Of a stretch of DNA of 64,000 nucleotides, positions 1 to 8,464 are shown one piece after another. Numbering within the stretch: position 1 is the first letter of the stretch; every line of letters begins with the position of its first letter. The DNA lies in contig OZ025821.1 in the NCBI GenBank assembly GCA_964019425.1, positions 449,001 through 513,000 on the forward strand, given 5' to 3'. Made by a program: the position numbers and the translations under genes. This DNA comes from Flectonema sp. DT1601 (lineage: Eukaryota > Euglenozoa > Diplonemea > Diplonemida > Diplonemidae). The notes beneath the pieces were generated by a model that saw only the letters and a program-made list of their open reading frames with translations, was not told where the DNA came from and made no database searches.

Positions 1-413
1 CGAAAGGCTGTGATCACCCCATGTAAGTCTACAATGCGGTTTAAATCCACATCTCGTCTGGTGTTTGACAGGACAAGCTGACGACCTAAGGCAACAAGCC
101 GACCCATCTTCCCATCATCGATAATCTGTGTATCTTCATAAAAGGTCATCATAATAGCTCGCTCGGGATAGTTTGTATTAGTGTTTTTTGGAATTATCTG
201 TATGGAATTATCCGTAACCTTTTTATTCCCATTCTTGAAAAATGTACCCTTCCATGAAATACTCGGGTTAACTTGAGCTTTCTTAAAGGGGTCCTTGTTC
301 TTTTTTGAATCAATCTGATAATGTTTGATCTTTTGAGAGGCGTTAAAGCATGCCTTGTTTCCATTGGTCTTGTGCTCAAAGTCTATGGTTTTTTTCCATG
401 ATTTTGGAGCCAT
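1..413 (-). CDS. Partial ORF inside the piggyBac-like element, runs off the window start
   Basis: On the minus strand an open frame begins at an ATG near 413 (Met-Ala-Pro-Lys-Ser-Trp) and stays open for about 137 codons to base 1. The product is lysine-rich at first (TIDFEHKTNGNKACF), then holds an acidic/hydrophobic stretch (AIMMTFYEDTQIIDDGKMG) and an arginine-rich part (LVLSNTRRDVDLNR). A second frame just upstream (376-564, 62 codons) overlaps its start. Sitting inside an element with TTAA ends, it is probably transposon-encoded, but I cannot match it to a transposase domain from memory. It could also be a captured host exon. A similarity search with sequence left of the window would decide. 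Confidence 0.4.
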   Translation of the reverse strand, partial: MAPKSWKKTIDFEHKTNGNKACFNASQKIKHYQIDSKKNKDPFKKAQVNPSISWKGTFFKNGNKKVTDNSIQIIPKNTNTNYPERAIMMTFYEDTQIIDDGKMGRLVALGRQLVLSNTRRDVDLNRIVDLHGVITAF

Positions 414-921
414 TTTTAATGAAATGCCTTTTCGGCATCTTATTAATGTTGTTAGAGTCATACACCTGACACATAAAACCTAACTCGGATAGATCAAAGG
501 ACCAGTGCCAGCCTGGCTTAGGTTTTTTCGACCACGGAAAATTACTGAAGTTATGAAGAGGCATATCGGTGGCTGACGAATAAGTGACAAAGGGGACAGA
601 TCGCCCCTTGTCCGGTAATCAGTAATTGGGTTAGGTTCGCTCGACTGCAAGAGAACAAATCAATCTGAAGGGCTGTCAGTCCAATACAAAAAAAGGACGG
701 GACCCGTTCAGACAGGTTACCCCGAAGTTGGTGAACTGAAATGCTTTTTCCGTAATTTTCAGTAGGTGATGGATAGCATGAAGGCAAGGGCGAACAGAAA
801 CCTTCGATTAAGCGATGGCATACACACCCCAATGCAAAAAAGTAAAAAGCATACTTGTGATCCAAAGTTCCTTTTTTCAAAAAAAGTCAAAAAACCGGTT
901 TTTACCCCCGCCCGTAATGGG
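1..921 (-). mobile_element. piggyBac-like TTAA element, right end (left end outside window)
   Basis: The segment ends at 921 with, read inward on the minus strand, CCCATTACGGGCGG directly after a TTAA (922-925). Subterminal sequence (a GACTTTTT run next to AACCGGTTTTT, about 880-905) is shared with the right end of the element at 23180-23897, which also sits on TTAA. TTAA targets and CCC-type ends are the hallmark of piggyBac DNA transposons. I did not recognise a transposase catalytic core in the part visible here, so the family call rests on ends and target site only. It lies inside an intron of the gene whose exon is 946-1197. Confidence 0.55.
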
Positions 922-945
922 TTAAAGAAAATGTAAAAAATATAC

Positions 946-1197
946 CTCAGCTAGCTTTAACAAGTCTAATAGCTTGTCCTCCGTGGCAACCAGATTCTGT
1001 AGGTATGGGTTGAGGCCGCCCCTCGCTATTGCTACAGCAATAATTCCTTCTTGTGTTGCATTGAGGGCGATCTGCTGACTTTCTGCCATCACAATCGCTT
1101 CGACTGCTGCAATCCGCTCTCTAGTCTCTTTCAAGTACTTTCTGAGTTCGTCTGCATCTGTCACAGCAGGCTGAACATCAGTTGATGAGCCAGACAT
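946..1197 (-). CDS. First coding exon of a small helical protein, intron interrupted by transposon
   Basis: 84 codons from ATG 1197 (Met-Ser-Gly-Ser-Ser) to a GTATAT donor at 945. The peptide is acidic and helical with heptad-like spacing (DELRKYLKETRERIAAVEAIV and LVATEDKLLDLLKLAE), suggesting a coiled coil. Upstream of the ATG there is an acceptor-like AATAACAG about 25 nt away, as at most genes here. An in-frame ATG at 1287 exists but is followed by GTAAGT and low-complexity Asn/Gln codons, so 1197 is preferred. The intron is interrupted at 922-925 (TTAA) by the piggyBac-like element; the next exons must lie left of the window. Function unknown. Confidence 0.5.
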
Positions 1198-1287
1198 TTG
1201 TTTTGTGTTGTTGTTGCTGTTATTGTTTTGGGGGAAATAGATCGTCAAAACTGGATGACCTGTATTAAATCTCCTACTTACTTGCAT

Positions 1288-2481
1288 CGGCTTTAAAGCA
1301 CTTCATAATTAACCGGTTTCTTTTTCAATCTTTGTCAATAATCACTTTTTTGTCCTCTACAGCCAGTGTTGTGGGTCGAAAGGTGAACCTGTGGATGAGA
1401 TGATTTAATACATGCCTACATCAATACTCAAAAGTAGTAGAAGGAGATGTGCCTGTAAGAGCACAACTTAAAGTAGAAAGAATCGCAATGCCTGTTATAG
1501 CACTACTCTGTAGCTAGATACTGAAAGAAAAAACAGAATTAGTAACCAAGCCCGGGCGAAGTACACACCGTACCACCCAAGAAGCCGATGGCGTACCTTC
1601 TTTAGGGATAGGGCATACCTATAAGTCCAACAGAATGGCCACAAAAGGAAGTCGAGAAAAACGGAATTGGTTTCTTTTGTTGCATTCGCTTTTTTTCTTG
1701 TTTGTAATGTTAATCTTTATTCGACTTGTAAAAATATGGGAGGTAATAAATAATTAGCGGATCGATATTAGTATTGGCGGGAAATAGATGAATCATAACT
1801 ACGTCAGATTCCTCGAATTCTTCCGAGTTGGTGTCGTCTTCAGTAGCGACTGATCCTGTGTAGAGTCCTGACTGTCTAGACTACAATCCGAATCATCGTC
1901 ACTCTCAGATTCGGGATCCTTACTCTTTGTGTCCTTCTATAAGTGAATCTAACGAGGGAACCTACGAAAGCACAAGTGGTCATTTGCTTCTTTGCATTAG
2001 AATAAGCTTGTTCCAGATCGTTCCAGGTTTTCGGATGTGGACTCTTTGAATCTGTTGATAAAAAGATCCTGTGAATATATTTTTCTGTTTATTGTTCTTA
2101 ATTCACCATTCTTAAAAAAAAAAAAACACCAGCACATCGTCACCCAACACCATTCCTGTAAGAAAGGTTATCCTGACTAACCTAAACCGAAACTCGCAGT
2201 TTGTTTATAGTTTCTGTAGTCACATCAAATACGTTATTACCAATCACCTGATTAGTTTGAATATAGATTAAGAGTGTCAGGGGTTGTACTAAACTATCTA
2301 ATCCAAAATAATTAATTCGAATTCAGGACACCTGGTTCCGTCGTTGCAACACAGCGAACGATGTTTTTTTTTTTTTTTTTTTTTGTTTGACTGTGAAAAG
2401 TATACTTTACTACAAATGATAACATTTAAAAATATCTATCTTGATAAATGACTCTTTTCAATAGTGTCGGTACAGCCTCAC
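1288..2481. other. Gene-poor stretch with one possible short exon
   Basis: No complete gene is visible. On the minus strand, about 1815-2047 contains coding-like sequence: a lysine/asparagine-rich piece after a TTATCAACAG acceptor, then a Ser/Asp-rich acidic tail (KDPESESDDDSDCSLDSQD) ending at a TAG. The two pieces are in different frames and I could not place a convincing intron between them, so I do not call a CDS. The rest is AT-rich with an 18-nt T run near 2366. Confidence 0.35.
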
Positions 2482-3477
2482 TCAGATTTGTACACAACTG
2501 GCAAGCTTGCTTATCAATTTAGAACCCCCATCATCATACGCCTGCCAGTTGTGGAGTGAAAACGCTTCCGAAAGGAAAACTTCTAATGATGTATTCGGTA
2601 AAGTAGTCATTGAGAGAGTTATATTAGCAGTTGGTTCTGTAAGGTTAACAAGATTGTGATCAGTCAAATCAATTCGATTTGAAGCACACGAAGAGCAGCG
2701 AGTAACATGTGGATGATTGTGTGTACCACAACTAGAACAGGACCATATGTCATTGTACAATGTGGGGGGTAGAGTCTGAGTGTTCTGGACACCGTCGCGC
2801 ATGGCAAAACTAGAAATTTCTCCAACAGGTATCTTAGAGCCGAAATCACCAGACTCGATATGAAAGTCAAAGTTTGAAGACTTCATAAAGACAGTGCGAT
2901 AGCAATTGTTAGGACTTGGTTTTGGTTGCATCTTGTAAAGCCTCTCAGGTACTAATTCTAACTTTTTCATTAGAATTTCATAAGCAGCCTGGCTGATATC
3001 GTGTGCTGGAAACAGCAATCCCTTTTGCCAATCATGTCCGGAATAAAGAGGTGGTCTTGGAAGAACAACCTGACGAGGAGAAAAAACAGAACATTCGTCC
3101 TGAGTTTTAATTATCTGATATCCACCCACGTTGTTCACGACAATATCTCCTACTACTGGGCTCGGTCCATATCGGAAGAGCCGCTCACATGCCATTGTGT
3201 TCCAGATGTAGTCTCGTAAGCTATTCTCGATACGAGACCTTATTAGAGGAGGAATGTTTTCATAAGCACCTTGGTAGTGACCAATTTGCATGTCTGCGAG
3301 GGTAGCAAATAGTAAATCACCACCCCATTCCAATGGGGAGTCCAACTCCTGAAGTGCACTTTCAAAGTCTGATTCACTTATAATCGGAGGTGTTTCTAAA
3401 TCACCTTCACTTGATTCAACAGAGTTGTACCAGGGGGAATTCAATTGAAATGTAAAAGTGAACTGATTACATTGCAA
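2482..3477 (-). CDS. RanBP2-type zinc finger protein (5' end uncertain)
   Basis: Open frame of about 330 codons ending at 2482. Near residues 243-266 it carries W-S-C-x2-C-G-T-x-N-x6-R-C-x2-C, the RanBP2-type zinc finger, which usually binds RNA or ubiquitin. The rest (an acidic N-terminal region, a central region with several Trp/Tyr) is not recognised. The frame begins with a TTG, not ATG. An acceptor-like AATCAG lies at 3471-3476 inside repeat family A, so an upstream exon or a non-coding leader is likely, and the first in-frame ATG is well inside (ATG-CAA-ATT-GGT). The finger is confident; full gene structure is not. Confidence 0.65.
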   Translation of the reverse strand: MQCNQFTFTFQLNSPWYNSVESSEGDLETPPIISESDFESALQELDSPLEWGGDLLFATLADMQIGHYQGAYENIPPLIRSRIENSLRDYIWNTMACERLFRYGPSPVVGDIVVNNVGGYQIIKTQDECSVFSPRQVVLPRPPLYSGHDWQKGLLFPAHDISQAAYEILMKKLELVPERLYKMQPKPSPNNCYRTVFMKSSNFDFHIESGDFGSKIPVGEISSFAMRDGVQNTQTLPPTLYNDIWSCSSCGTHNHPHVTRCSSCASNRIDLTDHNLVNLTEPTANITLSMTTLPNTSLEVFLSEAFSLHNWQAYDDGGSKLISKLASCVQI

Positions 3478-4005
3478 AACAATCGCGTTATTACAATACA
3501 GTACCTATACAAAAGTACAATATTATCATTATCATTGTTAGTTTTATTATTATTATTTCTCACCAGGGGGGCTAACTGTTCGAGTTTGTACGTAAAATAC
3601 AAATGTTTTGTATCATAAACAACATAACGATAATTTAACATTAGTTCTGAGATACAGTGACTAAAGGTAATGTTAGTGTAGGTATACACTCTGCGATTGA
3701 CGTAAATACTTTACATTATAATAAATGTTTCTAACTTAGCTGCATACACATCTCTTTTTCCGTGTTGTCATTCAGTGCAGTACGGAATCGAGTTATTCAA
3801 TTTTGAATTAATCGTGAGCCCTGGGAAACCAAAACCAGGGTATAATGTAATACGGCAGAGTGTAGGTTTCACCTACAAATTACTTGCTTAAAATCAACAA
3901 TTCTTTGAAAAAAATATGTTAGCAAAAATTGCTAGTTCGTAGCACACTACTAGCGGAGCACTCACCTTAAATAAATTGTGGTAGCGTTATCCAGAATTCA
4001 GTTAG
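3430..4005 (-). repeat. Dispersed repeat family A, copy 1
   Basis: About 300 bases (roughly 3690-4000) closely match 17550-17860, for example ACGGAATCGAGTTATTCAAT and ACTCACCTTAAATAAATT in both. The 3430-3660 part is also echoed at 12316-12347 and 12820-12905. Read on the minus strand, the repeat contains TTTATTTAAG followed by a perfect donor GTGAGT, and at its far end AATCAG before TTCACTTT. It therefore looks like a duplicated leader exon plus intron, lying just upstream of the zinc finger gene. Confidence 0.6.
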
Positions 4006-5080
4006 AAACCAGGGGGGCGTGACTCCTGCGTGAAGAAGGAATCACACAACCCCCCACTCCTGAAGACTTGTAACTGCCGTGAGGCCGTCATCACAACGAC
4101 AACCACAACCACAATGACGGCAGGCACGAAAAAAAAGAAGAAAAAAGACAAGACAACAACAACCCACATGGGTGACGAATGAAAGCAGTACTGATCACAG
4201 GATTTTACTTTTTCTAAATCGAAAATGTCAGAGAGAGAGAGACGATAAGTATATTGCTGCAAAAGATTGAATTTCATTTACCAAAATTAGAGATTTAACC
4301 GCACACCACCACCACCACTACCATCATCATGATCTCAGATGGTGGCTCCTTCCTCAGTAATATGAACACGTCCTGAACATCAAAAACAGTTCACAGAGCA
4401 AGAAAACACTGCTTAGCAAAAATACCAATCAAATCACAGCAGCAGCAGCTGGCTCACTCGCATACATATTGCCATTCTCTCTCGTGCGTCTCCTCCTCTC
4501 TTCATTCGCTTCCCCCATTTACCTGCCAACCTCCAATCCCGAGTAGCCTCCCACGACAAGTTTTGCCACAAGCGTTGCTATGTTGGGAAACCTGGCTCTC
4601 TGTGCGAGAAACCAGGAAATCCGCTGATAACTACACTCCGATGACCAACTGAGTGGGCGCTCAACTCGGATCATTGAGGCTGGTTCCGTCTCGGCGAGGA
4701 ACTGCAGCTGCTGCGTGAGTCGAGTTGGTCAGCTTTTGCTAAAACTCACCAAGGAACAGGAAGTGAGAATCGAGTTGGTAAATGTTGTTGTTGTTTTTGT
4801 TGTGGTAGTTTTTACGGGATACTCGGCAACTGCCGCAAGAGTATCCCTATGATCGAGGAGCAGCACAAACAAAACCAGGGTGAAAAAAGGGTGAAAATCA
4901 GCAAAACTGGTTTTCCTTTTTCCCAGCCTCTCAAAAGACCAGAGCACTTGCCACCGCGAGAGAAAAGAGAAGGGGGAAAAAAAAAAGGAAGACAGCAGAC
5001 TGGACCATCACATCCACAACATCAACGAGAACAACATTGGAGCGGGGGGATCGGCAGCGTGTGCCTTCCCTCCCGCGGAA
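3720..5080. other. Gene-free, low-complexity stretch
   Basis: Beyond repeat family A there is no supported gene. It contains a (CCA)n-like tract at 4302-4330, purine-rich segments and many short frames with strongly biased composition (poly-Phe, poly-Val) that I treat as noise. Confidence 0.5.
3923..3980 (-). ncRNA. Spliced-leader-RNA-like structure (tentative)
   Basis: On the minus strand: a short exon-like stretch ending TTTATTTAAG, donor GTGAGT at 3965, then a 6-bp stem (GCTAGT at 3949-3954 pairing with ACTAGC at 3931-3936), followed at once by AATTTTTG (3923-3930), the Sm-site sequence of known SL RNAs, and a T7 run near 3908. This order (leader, donor, stem, Sm site, T run) is that of an SL RNA. 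Against it, the related copy at about 17800 has lost the stem and the Sm-like site, and true SL genes are usually tandemly repeated. It may be a relic or coincidence. Confidence 0.2.
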
Positions 5081-5081
5081 A

Positions 5082-5291
5082 CAAATAAAGAAAGGTATCC
5101 AAAACAAAGTAAAGAAAGGTATCCAAAACAAAGTAAAGAATGGTACACAAAACAAATAAAGAAAGGTATACAAAACAAAGTAAAGAATGGTACACAAAAC
5201 AAAGTTAAGAAAGGTATAAAAAACAAAGTAAAGAATGGTACACAAAACAAATAAAGAAAGGTATATAAAATAAAGTTAAGAAAGGTATACA
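5082..5291. repeat. Minisatellite, about nine 23-24-nt units
   Basis: Tandem units of the form AAAGAAAGGTATACAAAACA alternate with AAAGAATGGTACACAAAACA, giving a partial 46-47-nt higher-order period. Some units carry T insertions (GTTAAG). Each unit carries GGTATAC or GGTACAC, which resembles the local GTATG donor on the plus strand. Overlapping Phe/Cys-rich minus-strand frames over it are by-products of the repeat. Confidence 0.85.
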
Positions 5292-6268
5292 ATCTCCTCA
5301 TGGGTGAATGCCAGAGAGAGAGAGAGAGCCTTTGCAGGTCGTCTCTCCAGACTTGCACTGCCAAGAGAAAATAAACGTTTTTTCCGCGACTGGTACCGAG
5401 GGATGGGATCTTTTTTGTTTTTTAAATTTTTTAAGGTTTTTTTATTTTTATTTTTTGTTAAATTGAAAAGAAGAAATGAAAATTTGGACACAAAAACTCC
5501 ACAATCTCAAAGCAAATCAAGAAAATAATAATATTCTCTCTTTTCAGCCTTTTGTTGTTCGTCGAAGTGAAGAGCCAGAGCATCGGAGTTGCAACTTCCG
5601 GGTTCCGGTTTTCCTTCTTTCAGTGCGTTTATTAGTTTTCGTGTGCCAGCAAAAAAAAAAAAAATAAAATAAAATAAAATCCGACACAATTCTCCAAAAG
5701 ACCATTCACATCTCGTCCCCGTGCTGTTAAAGAAAATTTCTTGTTGTTGGTTATGAGAAAAATGAAAATGAAAATGTCTATCGGCCGAGAGAGTAGTTGT
5801 ACTCTCTCGCTCGACGACAAGACAACAACAACGACAACAACTTACTAACCCAGATGTGAATGGCCCGTACTTTCTACTACTACTTGTCGGGGAAAAAAAA
5901 AAAAAGAAAAGAGAAGTTCGTGTAAAGGAAATCCATCTCACCTACCTTAATTCACAAAAGCAGCAATGCAATTGCAGCTGTCAGAAATGAAGAAGCGGCA
6001 TCTAAAAACTAGAAAACAACTATAAAAAAAAAAGACAGAACCATTTTTCTTTGAACTTCAAACGAAAAAAAAACATGGCTCTCTCTCTCTCTCTCCCTCT
6101 CATGGCAGAGTTAGTTAATTTTCTTCAAAGTTTAATACGGTATTTTTCTTCATAACAGGAAGGAAAACAAGGAGGAGGATGGATGAAAAAAATGAGAGGA
6201 GGAAAAAAAAAAAAAAAAAAAGAAAAGTGTGCGGTACATTCTTTTTGTTTTGAATTTTTTTTTTTTTT
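5292..6268. other. Gene-free stretch with homopolymers and simple repeats
   Basis: Contains (AG)n near 5310-5325, a (AAAAT)n run near 5670-5680, (CT)n at 6070-6095 and several A runs of 8-20. No frame has a credible protein composition. Confidence 0.5.
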
Positions 6269-6391
6269 GGGAAAACCTCTAATTCAACAAAAATAGTTTG
6301 CGAAATCGCCAACTCCCTACAAAAAAAAGTTGTCCACCAGGACTCGAACTTGACCCAAAAATTCGGCTTGCGGCGGGTTTTTTGTTTTTTA

Positions 6392-6505
6392 GCCTACCAA
6401 GCTGGGAAGAGTGCAAGCCCCCCCCAACCCCCCCCAAGGGGGGGGAGCCCCTAGTAAAAGCCCGCCTGTTCCGTACAAAGTCCAACCTGAAAAAACAAAT
6501 TTGCA
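6392..6505 (-). repeat. G-run unit, reverse orientation, without the hairpin
   Basis: Reverse complement of the unit tandemly repeated at 7556-8045: shares AAGCTGGGAAGAGTGCAAG, the long C then G runs, and GTACAAAGTCCAACCTGAAA. It lacks the long hairpin present in the three tandem units. Confidence 0.75.
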
Positions 6506-6509
6506 ACTG

Positions 6510-6541
<32 letters not shown>

Positions 6542-6870
6542 TTCTAATTAAAGACGCGCATGAATGGACCAATGAGATTCCTTCTGTCCCTACCTACTAT
6601 CTGGCGAAACAGCAGTCAAGGGAACGGACTTGAAACTGTCAGCGGGGAAAGAAGACCCTGTTGAGTTTGACTCTAGTCGGGTGTAGTTATAGGTGGGAGG
6701 TTTACCAACTCTTATCGTCGCTTTACTTATCCAATGATGGGGGAACGGCAGCTGCCTCTTCGGAGGTTAGGGTCCTTTCGGACTCGTAGCTTTTCCGATT
6801 CCAGCGACAAACGGGCTTCGGCTCGACCCCTCGTTTATAGACACCAGTCAGGTGGGGAGTTTTGCTGGGA
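6506..6870 (+). rRNA. Divergent 28S rRNA fragment (large-subunit domain IV to V)
   Basis: Begins GACTCTCTTAAGGTAGCC, the near-universal eukaryotic 28S motif, followed by GCCTCGTC, GACGCGCATGAATGGA, GAGATTCC, CCCTACCTACTATC, AGCGGGGAAAGAAGACCC and TTGACTCTAGTC. It ends in a recognisable CAGTCAGGTGGGGAGTTTTGCTGG near 6870. Several normally invariant stretches are changed (CAGCAGTCAAGGG for CCACAGCCAAGGG), and homology fades after about 6870, so this is not a complete gene. It sits inside an inverted-repeat element, which favours a captured or pseudogene copy. A real split rRNA module, as in Euglenozoa, cannot be excluded. Confidence 0.8.
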
Positions 6871-7209
6871 GGAGGGCCACATTGACGAAGGCTTCTAAGT
6901 CACGAACCTAAATCGATGATGAGGATCGTTAAGCCACATTTCTAAAGGTCAAGCTTTTACTAACGTGAGAATTTCTGTTCTCGATGGTCAGACAAAAATT
7001 ACCTAATTTGGAATGCTGCTTGAAGTCTGGTGAATTTTGGTTGGAGGTCTTAGTCTCACTGGTGAACTGCACAGTAACATTTTAAAGTGATCGATCACAC
7101 GGGAGGGGGCTTGGTGATTTATTGCAACGGGAATATGTCTCAACTCGACCAGTGGGTGATCAATCCGCCCTTTGACTATGTTTTGGTCACATTTTCCGTC
7201 GAAAAAAGG

Positions 7210-7283
7210 ATGTCACGGGGTTCGAACCCGAGACCTCCGGGTCATGATTCGGCGGTCATAACCAATAAACCACCGGAGCTCCG
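7210..7283 (-). repeat. tRNA-like module (degenerate, SINE-type promoter)
   Basis: On the minus strand it reads with an A box (TGGTTTATTGG) and a perfect B box (GGTTCGAACCC), a D stem GGTT/GACC and a four-pair T stem. The anticodon arm is one base short (CCG/CGG stem) and the acceptor halves do not pair, so it is not a working tRNA. The spacing fits an internal RNA polymerase III promoter such as in tRNA-derived SINEs. Confidence 0.6.
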
Positions 7284-7555
7284 AAAATTCTGAAATTTTT
7301 ATTTATTTATTATTACTGAAAATTTTCCCGTCATGTTGGGTTGTTTCGAGCGGTTAAAATTTTTGTGATGAGTTGGCGATTTCGCAAACTATTTTTGTGG
7401 AATTAGGGGTTTTCCCTTTTTTTTTTTTGGGTAAAGGGGTCTTTCCTACACAAATAGTTTCAGAACTAACCATTCATTACAAAATCCAAAATGGCTGTAA
7501 ACCGTCCAGTTCGATCCTGGGTGAGGGCATTTTTTTTTTTTCCCGATTTTTTTTT

Positions 7556-8045
7556 CAGGTTGGACTTTGTACGGGGAGGTTGGCTTTTATTAGTGGCTCC
7601 CCCCCCTTGGGGGGGGTTGGGGGGGGGGCTTGCGTCCCGCCAAGAATTTGGCGGACGCAAGCCCCCCTTGCACTCTTCCCCAGCTTAACATCCATTAGTA
7701 GCAAACTTGTTTTTTCAGGTTGGACTTTGTACAGGGGAGGTTGGCTTTTATTAGTGGCTCCCCCCCCTTGGGGGGGGTTGGGGGGGGGGCTTGCGTTCCG
7801 CCAAGAACTTGGCGGAACGCAAGCCCCCCCCCCCTTGCACTCTTCCCAGCTTAATATCCATTGTAGCAAATTTGTTTTTTGAGGTTGGACTTTGTACAGG
7901 ACAGGCAGACTTTGTACGGGAGAGGTTGGCTTTTATTAGTGGCTCCCCCCCCTTGGGGGGGGTTGGGGGGGGGGCTTGCGTTCCGCCAAGTTCTTGGCGG
8001 AACGCAAGCCCCCCCCTTGCACTATACCCCAGCTTAATACCTATT
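7556..8045. repeat. Three tandem 160-165-bp units with G runs and a long hairpin
   Basis: Units start at about 7556, 7716 and 7881. Each has GGTTGGACTTTGTAC, TTTTATTAGTGGCTCC, a block of C8-TT-G8-TT-G9, then a hairpin, then TTGCACTcTTCCC-like sequence and AGCTTAA. In units 2 and 3 the hairpin has 17-bp perfect arms (GCTTGCGTTCCGCCAAG) with a 2-nt loop; unit 1 is slightly imperfect. The G and C runs can form G-quadruplexes or i-motifs. These are seen directly; a role is not known. Confidence 0.85.
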
Positions 8046-8082
8046 CTGGGTGAAAAAATCCGGTGAAAAAAAAATGACGTTG

Positions 8083-8160
8083 GTCGGGATTGAGCCTGGG
8101 CGTCGGGTATCCAAAGTCAGTGCTCCCTCCGCTGAACCACATCCGCTCTTAAAGACAGGT
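8083..8160 (-). repeat. tRNA-like module in element 2
   Basis: On the minus strand: GCGGATGTGGTTCAGCGG (a good A box) and GGCTCAATCCC (B box) about 30 nt apart, with CTTTGGA in the anticodon-loop position, reminiscent of a tRNA-Gln (TTG). Stems are imperfect. It reads as a tRNA-derived pol III promoter, not a functional tRNA. Confidence 0.5.
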
Positions 8161-8464
8161 GCGGGTCTCGATGCATCCCATATACAGTTTTTGGGTCCCC
8201 CAGCCATTTTGGATTTTGTAATGAATGGTTAGTTCTGAAACTATTTGTGTAGTAAACACTAGTTTGCCCTTTTTTTTTTTGTTGGAGTCGATCGTTTTTG
8301 TTTCTTTTATTTTTTTTGAATAATTATACGCACATATTAATTGGGTTAAAGGGAAGTTGGTACAAAGGTCGCTTATTATTATTTTTTTTTTTTTTTTTTT
8401 TAGGTTTTGGTTTTGCTTTTTTTTTTGTTGGGCTGCTGTTTTTTCAAACAACAACAGAATTTAT

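Larger units (their letters stand above)
6269..7415. mobile_element. Inverted-repeat element 1, carrying a 28S rRNA fragment
   Basis: Bases 6269-6315 and 7370-7415 are inverted repeats of about 46 bp with about two mismatches (both contain AAATAGTTTGCGAAATCGCC in opposite senses). Between them, in order: a B-box-like tRNA fragment (about 6335-6395), one G-run unit in reverse orientation (about 6392-6505), a divergent 28S rRNA piece (6506-6870), about 330 bases not recognised, and a tRNA-like module (7210-7283). No transposase is present, so it would be non-autonomous. Its ends resemble those of element 2 next to it. I know no named family with this arrangement. Confidence 0.7.
7428..8270. mobile_element. 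Inverted-repeat element 2, perfect 51-bp core ends
   Basis: 7446-7496 and 8202-8252 are identical over 51 bp in inverted orientation; weaker pairing extends to 7428 and 8270, ending in T/A homopolymers. Inside are a B-box-like fragment (AGTTCGATCCTGG at about 7507), three tandem G-run/hairpin units (7556-8045) and a tRNA-like module (8083-8160). There is no protein gene. The outer sequence (GGG, AAA, then CAAATAGTTT) resembles the ends of element 1. The perfect arms suggest a recent insertion or ongoing gene conversion. Confidence 0.7.

Noticed and set aside
4931-5364. Phe/Cys-rich minus-strand frames
   Set aside because: Translations of the 23-nt minisatellite, not genes.
7210-7283. Functional tRNA gene
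   Set aside because: A and B boxes are good, but the acceptor stem does not pair and the anticodon arm is one base short.
7373-8066. Several Gly/Pro-rich frames on both strands
   Set aside because: They read through the G-run/hairpin tandem units and repeat the same peptide; structure explains them better than coding.
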